From Leptolyngbya sp. PCC 7375 (GTDB taxonomy: Bacteria > Cyanobacteriota > Cyanobacteriia > Phormidesmidales > Phormidesmidaceae), in the NCBI RefSeq assembly GCF_000316115.1, contig NZ_JH993797.1, forward strand, positions 620,001 through 684,000: a DNA stretch of 64,000 bases, given 5' to 3'. The notes beneath the pieces are model-generated. The model was not told the origin of the DNA and ran no database searches. It saw nothing but the letters and a program-made list of their open reading frames with translations. Every line of letters begins with the position of its first letter. The stretch's first letter is position 1. A program made the translations under genes and the position numbers. Shown here piece after piece: positions 25,606 to 34,200 of this stretch.

Positions 25606-26920
25606 CTGACTGACTGACACATCTCAGATGCCCCCATTAATATCTCAAGTCCGACATCGTATTGACCGAATACGGGAAAACCAAATCAGGTCATAGTAAC
25701 GTTGCTCAGCCTTGTTGGACGCAAAACAAGGGTCTGGGTCTTTGGGCAATAAGGGGACTGGTTTCAGAAGAGTCCGACCTTTGTGAACGACTCCCTTGAG
25801 CCACCGTAAGCCAATTTTGAGATAGCTGAGCCCTCGTCTCCAATGGGTATCCACCTGTTGACGTAAGCCTTCACACTGCACCGCCATGCCTTGAGTGGTG
25901 CCGTATAACAAGGCAATGGCGGCCACCAAATAGAGACGCTCTAGAGCTTGAGCGGATCGAATGCGAGAGTCTTCGAGTTCAAAGGCTCCTGATTTGCTAT
26001 CTAAAAACAACTCCTCAACCCGAAACCGCAAGGCATATTGCCACAACGTTTGTAGACTCGGTGATTCATCCGTAATCACCGCCCAGGATTCCTTCGTCCC
26101 TCGCACGGTTGCCAAGACTAAATTACATCGATGCTCACCATCTTGCCAGAGCCCCACGTTCTCATAGAGAGTGGCTTCTCCTTTGGGAGGCCACAGCGCT
26201 TGTACTTCAATGGGATGACGGCATGGGCCGTGGAGATGAACATCACACGCAATGCGCAAACAATAGTGCCAACCACTCGCTTGCAACCAACTCATGAGGT
26301 CATGGTTGGCAAACCCTCGGTCAGCTAACAACATCGTGTTGGGATGCCGACGCAACAGCCAACGGGCACGCCGTAACAAGGGTCGATATTCATCGAACGC
26401 AACCATGGCACTTTCATGCTCTAATACCCGCCATAGAAGTGGTACCGCTCGTCCACAACACACAACCGACAGGTGAATCATACAATAGCGATTCCACAGC
26501 ATGGTCGTATCCAATGCTAGATAGAGTCGATGAGCCCGCCAGTTGGTGAGCGCTAACAACACCAGCGGCAGATACAACCCCTTGACATCAATGAATCGGT
26601 TGATGAAAAAGCGATGCCACCGACGTTCAAAGCTCTGGGCCTGAGTCGCCCGACTGGGGACGTAGGGTTCCCAAGCGGGGAGGCTGAGTTGGCCACTACA
26701 GATCAGGGCACTGACCATCCAAGCCAGTGTTTTCAGATGCCGGAGGTCTTTGTAACGGCTATGTTGACGCAGGAAGGGCAACAATTGATCATACAGTTGG
26801 GTAGAGGCTGACATGCATATCACGCTGATGGTTTGGTATCTTCAGCTTTGCATGCCCTCTGCCCATTTCCTTGTCGATCCTTATGGATTCTGGGTTACAG
26901 GATTTGTGTCAGGCAGTCAG
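25606..26920 (-). mobile_element. Complete IS4-like insertion sequence with 9-bp target duplication
   Basis: The element is 1315 bp. Its ends are inverted repeats: CTGACTGACTGACACA at 25606 and, read from 26920 on the minus strand, CTGACTGCCTGACACA (15 of 16 identical). The 9-bp sequence CGTTGGCGC flanks it directly on both sides (25597-25605 and 26921-26929), a target duplication that marks a real and fairly recent transposition. It encodes one intact transposase. It landed in the noncoding stretch between the secreted-protein gene and the nucleotidyltransferase gene. Confidence 0.92.
25645..26823 (-). CDS. IS4-family-like DDE transposase
   Basis: A 392-residue transposase. The likely DDE residues are the Asp in LYLALDTTMLWNRY (about residue 104), the Asp in TMLLADRGFANHD (about 167) and the Glu in VEELFLDSKSGAFELED (about 269); the last matches the Y-(2)R-(3)E-(6)K-like signature of IS4 elements (YALRFRVEELFLDSK). 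The protein is full length with no frameshift, so the element may be active. The start could be 26823 or the ATG at 26814. Confidence 0.88.
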   Translation of the reverse strand: MICMSASTQLYDQLLPFLRQHSRYKDLRHLKTLAWMVSALICSGQLSLPAWEPYVPSRATQAQSFERRWHRFFINRFIDVKGLYLPLVLLALTNWRAHRLYLALDTTMLWNRYCMIHLSVVCCGRAVPLLWRVLEHESAMVAFDEYRPLLRRARWLLRRHPNTMLLADRGFANHDLMSWLQASGWHYCLRIACDVHLHGPCRHPIEVQALWPPKGEATLYENVGLWQDGEHRCNLVLATVRGTKESWAVITDESPSLQTLWQYALRFRVEELFLDSKSGAFELEDSRIRSAQALERLYLVAAIALLYGTTQGMAVQCEGLRQQVDTHWRRGLSYLKIGLRWLKGVVHKGRTLLKPVPLLPKDPDPCFASNKAEQRYYDLIWFSRIRSIRCRT

Positions 26921-27022
26921 CGTTGGCGCTCTTATGCTTGATGGGGTGGGCTACAATTGTCCTAGTTATTGCTTGATCATCTGATGCTTAATGCAGGTGT
27001 CTTGTCTTTTCAGGAGTTTGCA

Positions 27023-27613
27023 ATGCAAGAGCCGTTGCCGCTAGCTACGATTCAGGCGGCGGTGCTTAATTTTTTGCGTCATCGGGAGGATGTGGTGGTT
27101 TTTGGGGCACAGGCGGTGAATGCCTGGGTTAATGAGCCTCGCATGACCCAAGACATTGACTTAATGTCGCCCCGTGCATCCGAGTTGGCGACGGAAATTT
27201 GTACATTACTGTCTGAGCAATTTAGTATTGCTGTCCGGGTTCGAGAAGTTAAGGCTGGGGTAGGTTTTCGCATTTATCAATTGCAAAAAGGTGGAAACCG
27301 TCACCTGGTAGATATCAGGTCGGTTGAGGTATTGCCTCTGGCTGAGCGGGTTGAGGGGGTGTTAGTGATTGCGCCTACGGCGTTGTTGGCTCAAAAGGTG
27401 ATTGCCTATCGACGCCGACAGGGTAAGCCCAAGGCGGGTACTGATTGGCGAGATATTGCTATGTTGTTGTTGGCGTTTCCTGCGCTGAAAGCATCGCCGG
27501 AGCTGGTGGCGGCAGAGCTGATCAAGTTTGATGCTGACTCAGAAATTTTAGAGCTTTGGCAGACACTGGTGCAGCAGGAGATCATCCCAGCGGATGATGA
27601 TGATGATTTTTAG
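27023..27613 (+). CDS. Nucleotidyltransferase, AbiEii/type IV toxin-like
   Basis: The ATG at 27023 has a CAGGAG site. The 196 residues include the nucleotidyltransferase pattern VVVFGAQAVNAWVNEPRMTQDIDLMSP (about 24-50), with the paired Asp residues of DID, then FRIYQLQKGGNRHLVDIR, and IAPTALLAQKVIAYRRRQGKPKAGTDWRDIAMLLL, which is typical of AbiEii-like proteins. Such toxins add nucleotides to tRNA or other targets and arrest growth or phage infection. The tail is a run of acidic residues (DDDDDF). The DUF433 gene starts 23 bases later and is the probable partner. Confidence 0.75.
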   Translation: MQEPLPLATIQAAVLNFLRHREDVVVFGAQAVNAWVNEPRMTQDIDLMSPRASELATEICTLLSEQFSIAVRVREVKAGVGFRIYQLQKGGNRHLVDIRSVEVLPLAERVEGVLVIAPTALLAQKVIAYRRRQGKPKAGTDWRDIAMLLLAFPALKASPELVAAELIKFDADSEILELWQTLVQQEIIPADDDDDF

Positions 27614-27636
27614 ACCGAGAAAAGGAAACTACCATT

Positions 27637-27963
27637 GTGACGCTCCAGCAGCTTCAACCTCAATTATTAGCCCTATCGCCAGACGAAAAAGCCCAGGCGA
27701 TCAATTTATTGGTTGCCAGTCTTACTAACAGTTGGCCTGGCATTAAAAAAACAACAGGGGTTATGGGGGGCGATGCCTGTATTCGTCAAACACGAATTCC
27801 GGTTTGGTTGCTGGTGAGCTTACGTAACCAGGGAGCGACGGAAGCCTATTTGCTTGAAGATTATCCAGGCTTAACAGCGACTGATCTGGCTAATGCCTGG
27901 CTCTATGCCACAGCTCACATAGATGAGATTACTGCTGCTATTCAGCGACAAGCGGCAGCATAA
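27637..27963 (+). CDS. DUF433 protein, probable antitoxin
   Basis: A 108-residue protein with a GTG start at 27637 and GAGAAAGG upstream. Residues about 44-95 are the DUF433 core: GGDACIRQTRIPVWLLVSLRNQG, EAYLLEDYPGLTATDLANAWLYA, a small helix-turn-helix-like fold found in putative antitoxins next to nuclease or nucleotidyltransferase toxins. The N-terminal extension (QQLQPQLLALSPDEKAQAINLLV) resembles the start of addiction-module proteins. Here the partner gene is upstream, so toxin precedes antitoxin. Confidence 0.78.
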   Translation: MTLQQLQPQLLALSPDEKAQAINLLVASLTNSWPGIKKTTGVMGGDACIRQTRIPVWLLVSLRNQGATEAYLLEDYPGLTATDLANAWLYATAHIDEITAAIQRQAAA

Positions 27964-27976
27964 CCATGGCTCGACT

Positions 27977-28609
27977 CTATTCAGATGAAGGATTTCCTAG
28001 ATCAGATTGTTTTTCGAGTTCTGATTTCTTGGTTTTGAGTTTGGTTGCAAAATCGACTAAACCTTCAGGCTTAGTCTGACATTGGGCTAGTAAATCCACA
28101 TCCGTTAAAACGAGATCAATATTTTTAGGGTCTATGTCAGTTTGGAATAGTTGATCGAGTAGTTGAAATCCTAATGTCTCGTCACCAAGGGTCAGTGTAT
28201 AAAGGGCCTTATGGAGGTGATCCAGTTCTTTATCTTCAAATAGGTCTATTGCTGTTTGCCATGCTGTTTGGGCTTCATTTATTTGGTTGTTGAGGGCAAA
28301 GCTTAAGCCTAATTCAGTGTGAGAATAGGCACTGTCAGGTTCTAATTCGGCTATTTGTTCGTGGGATGAGATTGCCTCCTCATAACGTTTTAGCTCACGG
28401 TACAGCTTGACTAATTGGGTGTGAGCGTAGACATAATTTGGATCGAGTTTAACGGCTTCCTCTAAACAAGAGATCGCAACGTCATACTGTTTCAGTTCAC
28501 GATACACATACCCCAAGCTGACGTGAGGATAGATGTAGCTCACATCAGCTGCAATTGCTTTCTTGTAAGCTGCAATTGCATCATCATATTGCTTCAGGTT
28601 GGTAAACAC
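27977..28609 (-). pseudogene. C-terminal TPR part of the frameshifted STAND ATPase gene
   Basis: The frame is open from the frameshift site at about 28967-28971 down to the stop at 27977; the first internal ATG in it is at 28609. It codes for more TPR units: three of the near-identical type, then divergent ones ([44 protein letters not shown] and so on) and a helical C-terminal domain of about 75 residues ending SDLGNPSSE. Restoring one T would join it to the upstream frame as a protein of about 1295 residues. Alone it has no ribosome site, so it is best seen as the lost tail. Confidence 0.7.
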
Positions 28610-28660
28610 ATCGCCTAGATTGTCATAGGCATAAACAAAAGTCGAATCGGTTGCAATCGC

Positions 28661-29640
28661 TTTTTTATACGCTTCAATCGCCTCATCATGGCGCTTCAGG
28701 TCCCTGTAAGCATTGCCTAAATTGTTGTAAGCGGTCGCATATTCCGGGTTGAGTTCAATCGCTTTTTTATACGCTTCAATCGCTTCATCATGGCGCTTCA
28801 GGTCACTGTAAGCATTGCCTAAATTGTTGTAAGCGGTCGCATATTCCGGGTTGAGTTCAATCGCTTTTTTATACGCTTCAATCGCCTCATCATGGCGCTT
28901 CAGGTCACTGTAAGCATTGCCTAAATTGTTGTAAGCGGTCGCATCTTCCAGGTTGAGTTCAATCGCTTTTTATACGCTTCAATCGCCTCATCATGGCGCT
29001 TCAGGTCACTGTAAGCATTGCCTAAATTGTTGTAAGCGGTCGCATATTCCGGGTTGAGTCCAATCGCTTTTTTATACGCTTCAATCGCCTCATCATGGCG
29101 CTTCAGGTCACTGTAAGCATTGCCTAAATTGTTGTAAGCGGTCGCATCTTCCGGGTTGAGTTCAATCGCTTTTTTATACGCTTCAATCGCCTCATCATGG
29201 CGCTTCAGGTCACTGTAAGCATTGCCTAAATTGTTGTAAGCGGTCGCATATTCCGGGTTGAGTTCAATCGCTTTTTTATACGCTTCAATCGCCTCATCAT
29301 GGCGCTTCAGGTCCCTGTAAGCATTGCCTAAATTGTTGTAAGCGGTCGCATCTTCCGGGTTGAGTTCAATCGCTTTTTTATACGCTTCAATCGCCTCATC
29401 ATGGCGCTTCAGGTCCCTGTAAGCATTGCCTAAATTGTTGTAAGCGGTCGCATCTTCCAGGTTGAGTTCAATCGCTTTTTTATACGCTTCAATCGCCTCA
29501 TCATGGCGCTTCAGGTCACTGTAAGCATTGCCTAAATTGTTGTAAGCGGTCGCATCTTCCGGGTTGAGTTCAATCGCTTTTTTATACGCTTCAATCGCCT
29601 CATCATGGCGCTTCAGGTCCCTGTAAGCAATGCCAAGAAT
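28661..29640 (-). repeat. Ten tandem 102-bp repeats encoding TPR units
   Basis: The A/T tract that marks each unit recurs at 28661, 28763, 28865, 28967, 29068, 29170, 29272, 29374, 29476 and 29578, a 102-bp period (34 residues, one TPR). Units differ at only a few bases (for example CATATTCC versus CATCTTCC, TCACTG versus TCCCTG). Near identity shows recent amplification or gene conversion. The unit at 28967 has T5 instead of T6. Confidence 0.92.
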
Positions 29641-31866
29641 GTTTAGGGAGTAATTTTTCTCTCCTTCTAACTCAATCCCTGCCAACACATTTTCAATAGC
29701 TTGCTCATTTTGCTTGAGACCATATTGAGCCACTCCCAAAGCAATTAAATGAGACCCATTATCCGGATTTAACGTTACAGCTTTAGACAGAGCTTTTTCC
29801 CCCTCCTGTGAAGGTACAGCCTGGCTATTTCTTACAGAAAACGCCCAACCAATTTTCTCAAACGTATTGGCCAGATCTTTTCTCAACGTCATCGCTTCCC
29901 CAGGCAAGGCTCCTTCCACCTGAGAACATACTGCCAACGCCTCCTGATTTTTTCCCTGCCGCTGTAAAAACTGTCCCTGCTTCAATAATAAAATACCGCT
30001 TAGCTCATCTTTATCTTCATCCCACCAGCCTCGCCTTTCCAACGTTTTCAAATCATCCAAAACCCTGGTCAACGTCTCCTCCTCCGCGCCTCCCGCCAGT
30101 ACCGCCCCAAACTGTCCCAGCCGTTTTTTATTCTCTTTCCCAGTGGCTGTCTTAAAATACTCCGCCACCTCCAACAAACTCCGAGTCCAGGTGCGATCAT
30201 ACTGCCACCCCTCCACAAATCGCGGCACCAAATATCGCCAGCCATAGTCCTCATCTTTCCATAGGCTATGGTGCGCCAAATCCAACATCAGCTCTGCAAT
30301 TGCTTCACTATCCAGCTTGTCTGCCGTGTCAGTAATTCCTTTTGTTTTCTCCTCTGTCTGTAGTTCCAGCCATGCCAGGGAATTGTCATTCAGCTGTTGT
30401 AATCGCTCACTGATGCGCCGCAGATCGCTAAGCAAATACCCCTGCAAAAACCGATTTAGCTTTTCATCCAGCCGCAGTTGCTCCACCAAAATAAACGAAT
30501 ACCTCTCCCGCAACGTTTGCAGCCGCTGCTCTAGGTCCGTCTCGTCTAACATAGCCTTTAGCAAAGCTGCATCTGGACGTCGCATCAGCGCCAGCGCATA
30601 GATCGCCTGTAAATCCTTTTCCCGTTCCTTGGCACTAAAACAATGCATCAAAAACCGCTCGCTGGTTTCCGTCACCACCCGATCATAAGCAGAAATATCA
30701 CTACCCAAGGGTGCTTTCTCTACCGGAGCAATAATTTCTGCCAGGGGTTTCCCCTCCCGATACATCACCGCCGCCTGCCGAATTACAAATGGAATGCCCA
30801 AACTAAACCGCGTCACCGCATCCGCATCCTGTTCACTCAGCGGTCGCTTCGGCACCACCTCCGCAAAATACTCCTGAATCAAATCCAAACCAAACTCACT
30901 TAGCGATTTTGCATACAGCTGCGTTTCCGAAAAGTCTCGCTTATATCCCCGAAAGTACAAACTCCCCCTCTGTCCACTATCCGCCAGGTTCGACCGTCCC
31001 GCCACCACCCACTGGGTGCGCCCACCACTCTCCTGGATCACCCGCCGCAGCGTATAGTCACAATCAGGCCGATCCACAATCTCATAGGTATCAAACAACA
31101 ACACCAGTGGCTTTCGCTCCACCGCCCTGGCAATGCCTTTCCCCAAAGATTCTGCCAAGCGCTCGTTTGGCTGTGCATAAATCTCATATTCCTTCGGCGT
31201 CAGCGACTTTTGCACAAACTGCCGCGCCTGATACAACCCCTCCGCACCCACCTGAAATGTGGTATCCAGAGTGGCTTCCAATTTTCCCTGATCGATAGCC
31301 CCCGCCCCTGGATATAACCGGATTAAAGTAGCCATCCCCTTGGCCCCCAGCTTACTCACCTTATCCGATAGGTCGCTGGTCGCTTGGGATGCCTTCATAG
31401 CATCCTCCACCTTAGATTCTGTAGCCCGCAATGCCTGAATAGTTTTCTCATAGTCCTTCAGGTCACTACCCCAACCCGCCTTTACCAGGGTACGATGCAA
31501 CACATTTAGCATTGCCTCCGGCTCAATAAAATCATGCCCCACCTGCAAATCCAGCGTCAGCTTCTGCTCATCTTCCCAATCTAGAAATAAGCTATTAACC
31601 TGGCCCTTAAACTCCTTTGTCACCAGCTTTCGCAACTGCTTCACCAGCGACGTTTTGCCCATACCCCCCGCCCCATAAAACAGCAGGATCGCTGGGCGGG
31701 AATCGTCCTCTAATGCAGGCTTCAATTTTGCAAACGGCTTCGAAAACGTTGGAAAATGCTTCTGCAGTCCCTTCGGTAACATCGCCTGTAGCATTCGACG
31801 AAACTGCTGCTGCTCCTCGGTTCGGGCTAAAAAAATATCCTCTACCATTGGCCTTAACTGCTGCAC
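28921..31866 (-). CDS. STAND-type NTPase with TPR array, truncated by frameshift
   Basis: The likely start is the ATG at 31848 (31866 is the longest). A P-loop ATPase domain comes first: Walker [13 protein letters not shown] near residue 65 and Walker [14 protein letters not shown] near 265, with no separate N-terminal effector domain visible. A helical region follows, then TPRs from about residue 690; the last seven are nearly identical copies ([20 protein letters not shown] type). One missing T in a T6 tract (28967-28971) shifts the frame and ends the protein with an aberrant tail. STAND proteins sense ligands or phage proteins through such repeats. Two HTH genes precede it closely, apparently in one operon. 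Confidence 0.8.
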   Translation of the reverse strand: MQQLRPMVEDIFLARTEEQQQFRRMLQAMLPKGLQKHFPTFSKPFAKLKPALEDDSRPAILLFYGAGGMGKTSLVKQLRKLVTKEFKGQVNSLFLDWEDEQKLTLDLQVGHDFIEPEAMLNVLHRTLVKAGWGSDLKDYEKTIQALRATESKVEDAMKASQATSDLSDKVSKLGAKGMATLIRLYPGAGAIDQGKLEATLDTTFQVGAEGLYQARQFVQKSLTPKEYEIYAQPNERLAESLGKGIARAVERKPLVLLFDTYEIVDRPDCDYTLRRVIQESGGRTQWVVAGRSNLADSGQRGSLYFRGYKRDFSETQLYAKSLSEFGLDLIQEYFAEVVPKRPLSEQDADAVTRFSLGIPFVIRQAAVMYREGKPLAEIIAPVEKAPLGSDISAYDRVVTETSERFLMHCFSAKEREKDLQAIYALALMRRPDAALLKAMLDETDLEQRLQTLRERYSFILVEQLRLDEKLNRFLQGYLLSDLRRISERLQQLNDNSLAWLELQTEEKTKGITDTADKLDSEAIAELMLDLAHHSLWKDEDYGWRYLVPRFVEGWQYDRTWTRSLLEVAEYFKTATGKENKKRLGQFGAVLAGGAEEETLTRVLDDLKTLERRGWWDEDKDELSGILLLKQGQFLQRQGKNQEALAVCSQVEGALPGEAMTLRKDLANTFEKIGWAFSVRNSQAVPSQEGEKALSKAVTLNPDNGSHLIALGVAQYGLKQNEQAIENVLAGIELEGEKNYSLNILGIAYRDLKRHDEAIEAYKKAIELNPEDATAYNNLGNAYSDLKRHDEAIEAYKKAIELNLEDATAYNNLGNAYRDLKRHDEAIEAYKKAIELNPEDATAYNNLGNAYRDLKRHDEAIEAYKKAIELNPEYATAYNNLGNAYSDLKRHDEAIEAYKKAIELNPEDATAYNNLGNAYSDLKRHDEAIEAYKKAIGLNPEYATAYNNLGNAYSDLKRHDEAIEAYKKRLNSTWKMRPLTTI

Positions 31867-31875
31867 TTTCCCAGA

Positions 31876-32049
31876 TTATGGCCCAATTCCAATTAAAGAA
31901 GGCACACTATCGCCCCTTTCCCAACGACTAATGATTCGGCCAGACGTACCAATCTGCCGTGCAAACCCCTCCTGGGACATATTCAACTCTTCTCGAAGCT
32001 TTTTAAGCGGCGATTCGCTTGAAACCTTCACATGCCTACGCTGATTCAT
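31876..32049 (-). CDS. XRE-type helix-turn-helix protein
   Basis: A 57-residue protein from the ATG at 32049. KLREELNMSQEGFARQIGTSGRIISRWERGDSVPSL is a classic Cro/CI-type HTH (about residues 16-52). The start overlaps the end of the upstream HTH gene, and the stop lies about 27 bases before the STAND gene start, so translation is probably coupled. Likely role: repressor or co-sensor for the STAND ATPase unit. Confidence 0.75.
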   Translation of the reverse strand: MNQRRHVKVSSESPLKKLREELNMSQEGFARQIGTSGRIISRWERGDSVPSLIGIGP

Positions 32050-32287
32050 CGGCCTCAGCAAAATCATCAGGGATATCTTCTATAGATTGAATATCCAAAA
32101 GCATCATTAGCGCCTTCCATTGTGGTGGGGTCAATTTCGCCTCAGTCTGTCCAGACACCCAGCGCTGATACGTACGTAGAGGAATGCCACACTTAACAGC
32201 AAATTCAACCTGTGATAATTCCGTACGCTGAATACGCAATACCTCAATGGGAGATTGACTTTCCTGGGGCCGCCTGTCTTTTTTCAT
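32036..32287 (-). CDS. Helix-turn-helix protein, first gene of the STAND operon
   Basis: The ATG at 32287 gives 83 residues (32308 adds seven and would place the start inside the operator). IEVLRIQRTELSQVEFAVKCGIPLRTYQRWVSGQTEAKLT (about 14-53) is an XRE-like HTH, followed by a short helical part (PQWKALMMLLDIQSIEDIP). It overlaps the next HTH gene by 14 bases. A pair of direct repeats with internal symmetry lies just upstream and is the probable binding site for one of the two HTH proteins. Confidence 0.75.
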   Translation of the reverse strand: MKKDRRPQESQSPIEVLRIQRTELSQVEFAVKCGIPLRTYQRWVSGQTEAKLTPPQWKALMMLLDIQSIEDIPDDFAEADESA

Positions 32288-32297
32288 TAAGACAAAA

Positions 32298-32346
32298 TGA
32301 CACGTCATATTGACGTATTAATCAATGGCACGCCATAATGGCGTAT
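32298..32346 (-). promoter_or_regulatory. Two 21-bp operator-like direct repeats upstream of the HTH-STAND operon
   Basis: Unit 1 (32298-32318) is TGACACGTCATATTGACGTA plus T; unit 2 (32326-32346) is TGGCACGCCATAATGGCGTA plus T; the period is 28 bp. Within each unit TGAC/GTCA or TGGC/GCCA form inverted half-sites, and the A-to-G changes in unit 2 occur at every half-site together. This matched change points to protein recognition. It sits immediately upstream of the first HTH start. Confidence 0.6.
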
Positions 32347-32418
32347 GCAATCAAACGCTTGTAAGCAGCCGAACCTAAGCTGGGCTGTCTTACTCGTGTG
32401 CCTTATTCTACCGCCATC

Positions 32419-32706
32419 ATGCAACTCTACGACTCACCACGTCCGTGGGTGATCTATCGTCGCCTGCCCAATTTTCAGCACATTGCCGTTGCTCGATTTC
32501 AACGCCGCACCGATGCCGAACAATACCTTGCCACATTGCAATATCTCATCCCCCAAAGCCCATTCCTCATGACCTTTGACACTGACAATATCCCCATGGA
32601 AAACGCCCCCCATCGCCATCGCCTACGTTACTATCTGGTTAGATTGGATCGCGGTGGCCCCAAATGGCACCTTTGCTGCATTTTGCGACGCTTATATTTT
32701 CCATGA
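32419..32706 (+). CDS. Small conserved cyanobacterial protein with aberrant C-terminus
   Basis: From the ATG at 32419 (32398 is a longer GTG start) the first 55 residues (MQLYDSPRPWVIYRRLPNFQ, FQRRTDAEQYLATLQYLIP) resemble a small cyanobacterial protein of unknown function that normally ends near that point. The last 35 residues run through the GNAT pseudogene in another frame and look non-native. The likely cause is a deletion that fused this gene's 3' end to the middle of a GNAT gene. Confidence 0.5.
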   Translation: MQLYDSPRPWVIYRRLPNFQHIAVARFQRRTDAEQYLATLQYLIPQSPFLMTFDTDNIPMENAPHRHRLRYYLVRLDRGGPKWHLCCILRRLYFP

Positions 32707-32950
32707 ACGCAATGCTCGCACCAATCGAACAGAAGGCTGGATAACTGGACTAGGCACCCGTCGTGGCTTTCGTCGTCAGGGGTTAGGACGCGCCATGCTG
32801 TTGTTGGGGCTGCAACAATTAAAAGCAGCCGACATGGAAACAGCTCTGCTTGGCGTTGATTCTGAAAACCCAAATCAGGCCCAAAAGCTATATGAATCCG
32901 TAGGATTTGAAACCATTCAAACCTCAGTTTCATACACCAAAACCCTGTAG
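32576..32950 (+). pseudogene. GNAT acetyltransferase, N-terminus missing
   Basis: From about 32639 the frame reads LDWIAVAPNGTFAAFC, then WITGLGTRRGFRRQGLGRAML, which is the GNAT acetyl-CoA loop (RRQGLGRA), and NPNQAQKLYESVGFE, the family C-terminus. About half the fold, including the N-terminal substrate region, is absent, and there is no ribosome site. The part that remains has no internal stop, so the loss may be recent. Confidence 0.65.
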
Positions 32951-33136
32951 AAAAGTCAGTACCCCCTTCGGCTTCGCTTAAGGGAGCACTGACGGGTAGC
33001 GTTCCAGACTGGATGCTTCAACACCAACACACAATTTTCCTGCTTTGTATCGGCAACTCTTGAACGTAGATAAATTGGCGTGGGATATATTAATTTGCTC
33101 GACCGCCTAAATTGTCATATTTTTGGACCAACAACC

Positions 33137-33436
33137 ATGACTCCCAATCAAGCAGCCGTCACCACTGCCATTACCGTTCTCCTATCCACCACGCCAGAAA
33201 ACCGCCTAGGCCAGCTATTAAAAGTTTGCCTGGCCGCCAAAATAGATGGCAACGCCCATAGCAAAGCCCAGGAGTTATTTCACGATACCGGTAACCTGGC
33301 CCATTGGGTGCAAGATGTGATTGGCAATGACGGACAATACACCCCTGACGAATGGCAGGCCCTAGGGGAAATGGATCTGCTGGAGAATGTTGAAAAATTT
33401 GTTGAAGGATTATTGACTGAAGTGGAAGCACTATAG
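33137..33436 (+). CDS. Hypothetical soluble protein
   Basis: From the ATG at 33137 a 99-residue helical protein (TPNQAAVTTAITVLLSTTPE, GNAHSKAQELFHDTG, WQALGEMDLLENVEKFVEGLL). No membrane span or recognised domain. It lies between the GNAT remnant and the DUF1499 gene on the same strand and may share a transcript with the latter, 75 bases away. No clear ribosome site. Confidence 0.5.
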   Translation: MTPNQAAVTTAITVLLSTTPENRLGQLLKVCLAAKIDGNAHSKAQELFHDTGNLAHWVQDVIGNDGQYTPDEWQALGEMDLLENVEKFVEGLLTEVEAL

Positions 33437-33511
33437 CCATGGAGATATTGGCTGAAGCTAGCCATAATGAAGCTAAACTTTAAGCCAAAGTTGCGCTCAA
33501 GGGTGTTTTCT

Positions 33512-33919
33512 ATGCCTCTCTTTTCATTCTCAGGCAAGCGTCCCGATAATCTAGGTGTTAAGCAGGGCAAGCTCTTGACCTGTCCCGGCACTCCTAACTG
33601 TGTCAGCAGTCAAACTGATGCTAGTGATCAGGAGCACTTTATTGAACCGATTGCCACTGATAAAGCACCTGGGGATGCGATCGCAAAACTCAAAACCATC
33701 ATCGAAGGGATGGAACGCTCCCAAATCAACGAAGCCACTGACAATTATCTCTACGCTGAATTTGCCAGCAAGCTCATGGGCTTTGTCGATGACATGGAAT
33801 TTTATGTCGATTCTGGTCTGATCCATGTCCGATCAGCCGCCCGATTAGGCAAGTCAGATCTAGGTGTCAATCGCAAACGAGCCGAAACCATTCGAGAAAA
33901 ATTCCAAACGGATAATTAA
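33512..33919 (+). CDS. DUF1499 family protein
   Basis: The ATG at 33512 gives 135 residues (an ATG at 33467 adds 15). GKLLTCPGTPNCVSSQ near residue 20 is the DUF1499 signature, followed by the alpha/beta core DAIAKLKTIIEGM...YLYAEFASKLMGFVDDMEFYVD...IHVRSAARLGKSDLGVNRKRAETIREKF. The family is widespread in phototrophs and has no proven function. A half copy of the GTTCCATGGAAC repeat follows the stop by 16 bases, and copy C of the four-box element by 112 bases. Confidence 0.85.
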   Translation: MPLFSFSGKRPDNLGVKQGKLLTCPGTPNCVSSQTDASDQEHFIEPIATDKAPGDAIAKLKTIIEGMERSQINEATDNYLYAEFASKLMGFVDDMEFYVDSGLIHVRSAARLGKSDLGVNRKRAETIREKFQTDN

Positions 33920-33935
33920 TTCCCAGGCACCCTAG

Positions 33936-33953
33936 GGAACGCCTCTACAAAAT
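33936..33953. repeat. Half copy of the GTTCCATGGAAC repeat family
   Basis: The right arm GGAACGCCTCTACAAAA matches the right arm of copy 4 (56303-56319) exactly over 17 bases; the left arm is missing. As with the full copies, it lies just behind a stop codon (33919). Confidence 0.5.
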
Positions 33954-34030
33954 TGTCCATTTTTAATCAGGTTTAATGAATGCGGATTTGGCATCAGATA
34001 TTTCGAAGCCAAATTTGTCGTCATCAACAT

Positions 34031-34097
34031 GTCTTAAAAAAGACTAAGCACTCTCAAATTAAGACTTAATTTAACTCAAATAGTCTTAATTTGAGAC
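34031..34097. promoter_or_regulatory. Four-box palindromic element, copy C
   Basis: Boxes start at 34031 (GTCTTAAAAAAGACT), 34051 (CTCTCAAATTAAGAC), 34063 (GACTTAATTTAACTC) and 34083 (GTCTTAATTTGAGAC, perfect); offsets 0, 20, 32, 52. It ends 103 bases upstream of the membrane-protein start at 34201. Confidence 0.7.
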
Positions 34098-34200
34098 AAA
34101 GCTAAAGCATCCCGCCACAGTTGACTGCCACAACTCAAAATTCAACACTCAAAACATTGATTAAAATTGAGTCTCTGTTAATCCCTTGCAATTACACGCT

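Noticed and set aside
28661..29640. Regularly spaced repeats that could be mistaken for a CRISPR array next to cas6-bearing DNA
   Set aside because: The period is 102 bp with no unique spacers, and the units translate as TPR motifs in frame; this is a coding repeat.
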